From VXYL01 sp047518105 (lineage in GTDB: Bacteria; Pseudomonadota; Gammaproteobacteria; Pseudomonadales; Azotimanducaceae): DNA of 10,239 bases. Under the pieces are notes generated by a model. That model did not search any database. It was given only the letters and a program-made list of their open reading frames with translations, and was not told where the DNA came from. The translations under genes and the position numbers were made by a program. The DNA lies in contig JAKZRQ010000317.1 of NCBI GenBank assembly GCA_047518105.1, forward strand, positions 1-10,239. Reading direction: 5' to 3'. Of this stretch, positions 6,353-10,239 are shown one piece after another. The stretch's first letter is position 1; each line of letters begins with the position of its first letter.

Positions 6353-7215
6353 TGCCCGAACACCGATCCGTCGCCTCTTCGCAGGATCGAGAAGACGTTC
6401 ATGGTGCAGTAGTCGCGCACCAGTGGGATCTTTGTGAGGCAGAAGGAGATCGGAACCAGCGGCCAGTAACGCGGGTAGTGCCTGAAGTGCGGGTCGAAGC
6501 GATGGACCGCAGACAGATCGGCCTTCTCGATGTAGCGGATGTACTCCCCAACCCGCATCAGGTTGAGCCCACCGGCGATGTCCTGATAGCAGGCGATTGC
6601 CTCGTTCGGTCGATAACGCTCTCTGCGTAGGCGCAAAATGGCCTCTTCGGAAAACAGCACACCGCGCCACGGTAGCTGGACTCGGAAGACTTTGCTCATG
6701 TGGTCGCCGAAGGGTCCATGAAACGGGGTCATGCTGACGAATGCGCGGCCGGAGGGCGTAAGGAGGTCGTGAACACGGCGCAGAAACGCTGCCGGCGCAT
6801 CCGTATGCTCCATAACCGCCAACCCGAACACCACATCGAATCGGCGTTCCGGGGCGAAGTCCTCGCTGCCGACCTTGAGGAACTCGGGCCGTTTGCCCAC
6901 CGGAAGTTGGCGCGCGACGGTCTTCGCGGTGGTGACGTTCTGGTCGACGATGTCAATGCCGACGATGTCCGTGACTCCTTGCAGGCTCAAGCCGATCGAC
7001 AACTCGCCCGCCCCGCAGCCCATGTCGAGGTAGCTGAGGCCGGCGTCGATGGGCAGTTCGTTGCCGAAGTACAGCGTCCGCGCCTTTTCGGCGTACGCTC
7101 GCGCATCCTTTAAGCCGTAGTGCGGGGGCTTGCCGGATCGTTCCCGCTCGAAAGCGAGGTTCCGGCTATGGGCCAGCGGTCGGAGGATGTAGTAGTCAAC
7201 TGTCGGACCGAACAT
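6349..7215 (-). CDS. class I SAM-dependent methyltransferase
   Basis: This cytoplasmic methyltransferase of about 290 residues is probably a sugar or glycan O-methyltransferase, judging by its neighbours. Numbering from the upstream ATG at 7221, motif I is YLDMGCGAGELSIGL (64-78), the ribose-binding acid follows in VGIDIVD (87-93), and motif IV is FDVVFGLAVMEHTD (128-141). These are typical of UbiE/COQ5-like or methyltransf_11/25 folds. The C-terminal third (LPWRGVLFSEEAI onward) is not one I recognise. Two starts compete: ATG 7221 abuts the purine-rich AAGGGGAG at 7222-7229, leaving no spacer. ATG 7215, two codons later, has a 6-base spacer, so I prefer it. Either start overlaps the end of the upstream glycosyltransferase (20 or 26 bases), and its own stop overlaps the GT2 start. 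Confidence 0.85.
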   Translation of the reverse strand: MFGPTVDYYILRPLAHSRNLAFERERSGKPPHYGLKDARAYAEKARTLYFGNELPIDAGLSYLDMGCGAGELSIGLSLQGVTDIVGIDIVDQNVTTAKTVARQLPVGKRPEFLKVGSEDFAPERRFDVVFGLAVMEHTDAPAAFLRRVHDLLTPSGRAFVSMTPFHGPFGDHMSKVFRVQLPWRGVLFSEEAILRLRRERYRPNEAIACYQDIAGGLNLMRVGEYIRYIEKADLSAVHRFDPHFRHYPRYWPLVPISFCLTKIPLVRDYCTMNVFSILRRGDGSVFGQ

Positions 7216-8389
7216 TCCCATCTCCCCTTCCCGGCCGACCCGCCAGGACTCCGCGGTAAATCCCGCAGAGTTGGTCTACCACCACGTCGTAGTCGTACTC
7301 CCGCATCGCTTTCTCCCGGTTGTGCTGGCCCATGCGGCGCCGCATCGCTGGAGAGTTCCGCAGGCTGGAGAGCGCGCCCACGTAGCCGGCGACATCGTCG
7401 GGCGCGAACAGATAGCCGCCGTCGGGCACGTCTATCATTTCCGGAATGGCACCGACCGGCGAGGCAACGACAGGCAAGCCGACGGCCATGGCCTCCAGCA
7501 CACTGAAAGGAAACGCCTCAAACTTGAACGCGGATGGGAACAGAAACACATCGCTCATCGTCAGCCGAGCTAGAACTTCACCGTATGTTACTGGGCCCAG
7601 TACTTTCACGCGGCCATCTAGTCCGCACTCGGAGATGCGCTGGAGAAGCGCGACACGAGACTCTGGTGGGCCGTCGCCGATCAACTGAAACCGCACATCC
7701 GCCAGACGCTCCGCGATCTTCACTACAGTATGGATCCCTTTCCCGACTGTCAGCGCACCGCTGAAGACCACACTCATAGGCGCGCCCCGCCCCTTCGCGT
7801 GCGGGGTCATCACCGGAATCGACCGAAAGTCGACGAAGTTCGGCAACAACGGCGTCGTCTTGTAGCCGAAGTCCCCGAGTTGCCGTATCGCCTTGTAGCT
7901 CGGTACGCCGAGCGCGAGAATCGATCCCGCCCCATTGAACATGGTCCGGTATGCCGTACGATACAACCGCGACACGACACTCGATCCTGTGGGCAGATCA
8001 AACGTGCCGTGCAAATGCATCGCATAAGGAACGCCCGCACAACGCGCGATCATCGTTGACAGAAGATTTCGCGGGGTAGCCGTATTGGTGAGCGAGCAGT
8101 TGAGGTGCATGATCGAAAACCGGTTCGACCGCAAGGACAGGCGGATTCGCCGCAGTATGCTCAGAAATCGTTGCACTTCCTGACGATTCAGTCTCGGCGG
8201 CACGTCCTGGTGACGTCGCGTAACCTTGGTGTCGACGAGTTCGACCTCGAACGGCGGCGGTAGTCCGCGTTCGAGGAGTATCTCCGTCCACGTCTGGATC
8301 CCCCCGGGCGGTGGTGGCAGCGGCGACACCAGCAGTATGCGGATGGGATCGACCCGTGTTGAACGACCAAGGGACGGCCGCACGTTCAT
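7196..8389 (-). CDS. GT4 family (group 1) glycosyltransferase
   Basis: This 397-residue GT-B fold retaining transferase would add a sugar to the growing glycan in the cytoplasm. The N-terminal domain opens with IRILLVSPLPPPPGGIQTW (17-35), the glycine turn of the acceptor domain. PYAMHLHGTFDLP lies at 121-133 and LLPNFVDF at 181-188. The donor domain has VVFSGALTVGKGI (207-219) and VRFQLIGDGPPES (232-244). The EX7E motif is in KFEAFPFSVLEAMAVGLPVVAS (E291 and E299). The start ATG 8389 overlaps the stop of the polymerase/ligase gene (ATGA). The open frame extends up to 8605, but that extension is Arg-rich and lies over the ligase gene, so it is rejected. The donor sugar cannot be deduced. Confidence 0.9.
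   Translation of the reverse strand: MNVRPSLGRSTRVDPIRILLVSPLPPPPGGIQTWTEILLERGLPPPFEVELVDTKVTRRHQDVPPRLNRQEVQRFLSILRRIRLSLRSNRFSIMHLNCSLTNTATPRNLLSTMIARCAGVPYAMHLHGTFDLPTGSSVVSRLYRTAYRTMFNGAGSILALGVPSYKAIRQLGDFGYKTTPLLPNFVDFRSIPVMTPHAKGRGAPMSVVFSGALTVGKGIHTVVKIAERLADVRFQLIGDGPPESRVALLQRISECGLDGRVKVLGPVTYGEVLARLTMSDVFLFPSAFKFEAFPFSVLEAMAVGLPVVASPVGAIPEMIDVPDGGYLFAPDDVAGYVGALSSLRNSPAMRRRMGQHNREKAMREYDYDVVVDQLCGIYRGVLAGRPGRGDGNVRSDS
7222..7229 (-). promoter_or_regulatory. ribosome binding site deciding the methyltransferase start
   Basis: AAGGGGAG on the minus strand lies inside the end of the glycosyltransferase gene. Its spacing favours ATG 7215 over ATG 7221. Confidence 0.5.
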
Positions 8390-9882
8390 GGTGCCGGTCG
8401 ATCTGCGCTGCGGCTCGAACCCGAGACATTGGCTAGCGCCATAGCCAACCCGACGAGAATGAAGTGATACCAGTCCCCCACAAACGGACCTGCGTTGTGC
8501 AGTAGGCTGTTGATGCCGTAGGCGATCAAGGCGCCAATCACCCCGGGCACAAGAAACGCGGGCTGGCCCGCCTCCGGTCCCAACGAACCCCGAAACGCGG
8601 GCCACAACGGCCTTAGCATTTGCAGGTAGAACGCCGTGAGGAGGATCAGGCCCGGAAAGCCGTAGTACACCAGAACGACGAGAAACTGGTTGTGGGGTCC
8701 GCCTCTCAATACCTTGCTCTTCGTCCAGTAGTCCAGTCCCGCATCCAAGTGCGCCTCCGACGGGTAGTACCTTCCGGTTCCCAAGGGGTAGTCGAGGGCG
8801 TAGCGAATCGCAGCAGTGAACATATGCGGTCGCGGCCGCGTGGAACTGTCCATGAGTCGAAACAGGCGCTGGTCCAGAGCAAGTCTTCTGTCGGACAGGA
8901 GCAGGGCTTCATAGGCCTTGGCCAACTTCCACTCGAAGGTTCCGGGAGGCGCGTCCGCCAGGGCATCGAGATCGGAAACCGCAATTCGCGGTTCATCCGG
9001 GAAGATGAACCTGTCCACGGCCAAGGTCGGATTGAAGAACACGGCCACCCAACAGGCGATCAGTCCGCCAATCACAGCCAACCGAAGGATGGGCTGTCTC
9101 GCTTTCACATAGATCGCCGCGATGACGACGACGCCAATGGAAGCGCCGAGGATCAAGGACCGCGAGGCATTGACGATCATCCCCGTGATCATCACCATCA
9201 AGACGATCCCGATCATCGCATCGAGCGTTCTTCGGCATCTTGCGCCACCTGGCCAACCGTGGAGGAGCAACGCGAAGGCCAAGGGTATCGCGATGGCCAG
9301 TTGATAGCTGAACGTGACCGCGTCCGAACTCAAGCCCGTCAGCCGGCTGTAGGTCAGGTAGACCGGGAACTGAGAGACGGGGAGGTCGTCGGCAAGACGA
9401 AGCCAGATCGTCAGGAACGGGTCCCCGTAGAATGCAATGCCGAATCCGAACACGGTGGATACGAACGTCGCGAGCACGATGGCAAGGATCAGGCCGTAGG
9501 CACGTCTCGACGAGGTGACGCAACAGAAGACGGCAAACAGAATACCCAGGCCAATCGCCATCTGGCCCAGCCTTCTCGGGACAAGCGTGTCCGTCGCCAG
9601 GTAGACGGTGGCGGCCCAAGCCAATAGCAACGAGCCGATTGCCAGTATCGGGATCACCGGCAAGAACGGTTGCACGAATGTCTTGTGGCTATCGGAACGC
9701 AGATAGAACAACGCAACGTAGAACAAAGACGCGAGAACCGCTAGGCCGCCTGCGAAGACATTGGGTCCGCCTAGCGGAAGATCGGTGCCTGCGGCCCAAA
9801 GATAAGCCGGCACGGTCAGCAGCAGTAGCACAAAGGCGCCAAGTCCAACCGCCCCGCCTAGGCGTCGTCGGTTCAGGTACAT
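8386..9882 (-). CDS. O-antigen/exopolysaccharide polymerase or ligase (Wzy/WaaL-type)
   Basis: This polytopic inner-membrane protein of 498 residues has about eleven or more hydrophobic segments spread over its length. It shows the signature of the Wzy_C/O-antigen ligase family. A membrane stretch with an SR pair (IVNASRSLILGASIGVVVIA, R241) is followed by a large non-hydrophobic loop of about 110 residues (roughly 286-396). That loop holds YPLGTGRYYPSEAHLDAGLDYW and ends in GGPHNQFL (H397), before the last membrane helices. In this family the big loop is periplasmic, and its conserved Arg and His act in joining undecaprenyl-linked glycan to lipid A or to another repeat. Polymerase and ligase cannot be separated by sequence alone. 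ATG 9882 lies 8 bases after the upstream stop, with a weak AGGT ahead of it. The longer frame to 10038 would run through the upstream methyltransferase gene. Confidence 0.85.
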   Translation of the reverse strand: MYLNRRRLGGAVGLGAFVLLLLTVPAYLWAAGTDLPLGGPNVFAGGLAVLASLFYVALFYLRSDSHKTFVQPFLPVIPILAIGSLLLAWAATVYLATDTLVPRRLGQMAIGLGILFAVFCCVTSSRRAYGLILAIVLATFVSTVFGFGIAFYGDPFLTIWLRLADDLPVSQFPVYLTYSRLTGLSSDAVTFSYQLAIAIPLAFALLLHGWPGGARCRRTLDAMIGIVLMVMITGMIVNASRSLILGASIGVVVIAAIYVKARQPILRLAVIGGLIACWVAVFFNPTLAVDRFIFPDEPRIAVSDLDALADAPPGTFEWKLAKAYEALLLSDRRLALDQRLFRLMDSSTRPRPHMFTAAIRYALDYPLGTGRYYPSEAHLDAGLDYWTKSKVLRGGPHNQFLVVLVYYGFPGLILLTAFYLQMLRPLWPAFRGSLGPEAGQPAFLVPGVIGALIAYGINSLLHNAGPFVGDWYHFILVGLAMALANVSGSSRSADRPAP

Positions 9883-9890
9883 TTCTTGAC

Positions 9891-10239
9891 CTAGTACCTG
9901 TCTGCCAGGTGAGAGCGCACGAGCTCTTCGGGCTTGTCCAAGAAGAACTCGTCGATCGCCTTCGTCGCACCCGGCCAACCTTCCTGCCGATATTCGTCGA
10001 AGGCGATGATCCCCCCTTGCACATGATCGTACAGGCACTCCAGAACGGTTCGATAGGATTCGTAGATGCCCACGTCGATATGCAATAGAGCAATGGGTCC
10101 ATGGTCGTAGGACGGCAGCGTCTGCTTGAATTCACCAGGTGTCAGGGCCACATTGGACCGGATGAAGTCCTCGTCTAGCCCGGCTAGCCGCAGTTCTTCG
10201 TGCACGTGCGCCATCGAGTAGTTCCAGAATCCCCCTGAA
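9891..10239 (-). CDS. TylF/macrocin-O-methyltransferase-like protein, partial (5' end beyond window)
   Basis: This is the C-terminal 115 residues of a SAM-dependent O-methyltransferase resembling the TylF (macrocin/NDP-hexose) family, members of which methylate sugar hydroxyls. The frame stays open to the right edge (GFWNYSMAHVHEELRLAG), so ATG 10214 is internal rather than the true start. TPGEFKQTLP is followed by IALLHIDVGIYESYRTVLE, where the Asp would bind metal or cofactor. GGIIAFDEYRQEGWPGATKA follows with the second Asp, and then the family's C-terminal IDEFF helix. TAG at 9891-9893 ends the gene 8 bases before the polymerase/ligase start, so it belongs to the same operon. A plain FkbM-type methyltransferase is less likely because the GEFKQTLP...FDEY...WPGA pattern is TylF-like. 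Confidence 0.82.
   Translation of the reverse strand, partial: SGGFWNYSMAHVHEELRLAGLDEDFIRSNVALTPGEFKQTLPSYDHGPIALLHIDVGIYESYRTVLECLYDHVQGGIIAFDEYRQEGWPGATKAIDEFFLDKPEELVRSHLADRY

Noticed and set aside
6353..6670. N-terminal extension of the GT2 gene
   Set aside because: It overlaps the methyltransferase coding sequence in another frame. GTG 6352 immediately precedes the canonical first strand.
8390..8605. N-terminal extension of the GT4 gene
   Set aside because: The extension is Arg-rich low-quality sequence over the ligase gene. ATG 8389 gives the normal GT4 N terminus and an ATGA overlap.
8620..9627. Long plus-strand open frame (335 residues) rich in Arg, Glu, Asp and Gln
   Set aside because: It lies fully antisense to the polymerase/ligase gene, which has membrane segments and family motifs. 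The composition is a reverse-strand shadow of hydrophobic codons, with no domain.

Overview
The window looks like part of a surface-polysaccharide (exopolysaccharide, capsule or O-antigen) locus from a fairly GC-rich Gram-negative bacterium, most likely a proteobacterium. The evidence is a polymerase/ligase-type membrane protein, glycosyltransferases, three methyltransferases, a nucleotide-sugar epimerase and a membrane sulfatase-fold enzyme, in tightly overlapping genes with IS debris at the margins. The species cannot be fixed from the sequence alone.

Layout. Bases 1-708 hold the 3' half of a decayed ISAs1-like transposase, cut by the left edge and carrying two frameshifts near its C terminus. 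Bases 709-960 are very GC-rich and show no convincing gene. A sigma70-like promoter at 960-989 precedes a plus-strand operon of three genes joined by 4-base stop/start overlaps: a small secreted or membrane protein with the AYLDPGTGS motif (1026-1295), a 480-residue protein with a kinase-like loop fused to a SAM methyltransferase (1292-2734), and a membrane-anchored alkaline-phosphatase/sulfatase-fold protein (2731-4437).

The right half is a minus-strand operon, read from the right edge inwards: a partial TylF-type methyltransferase (9891-10239), a Wzy/WaaL-type polymerase or ligase (8386-9882), a GT4 glycosyltransferase (7196-8389), a class I methyltransferase (6349-7215 or 7221), a GT2 glycosyltransferase (5555-6352), and the wreck of a GDP-mannose 3,5-epimerase-like gene (4799-5491). 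Together these would make, methylate, and polymerise or ligate a glycan. The plus operon may modify it, but no substrate can be named.

The most instructive region is the convergent junction, 4580-5500. The epimerase gene has a 1-base deletion near codon 38. It also has a 148-bp tandem duplication whose endpoints fall on an 11-bp sequence that occurs twice in the ancestral gene, in two reading frames. In addition it has a 3' truncation at a small IS-derived element with perfect 22-bp inverted ends and an internal 45-bp perfect palindrome. One repeat copy has lost the catalytic tyrosine. This reads as a step-by-step record of gene decay at a likely recombination junction between two gene blocks.
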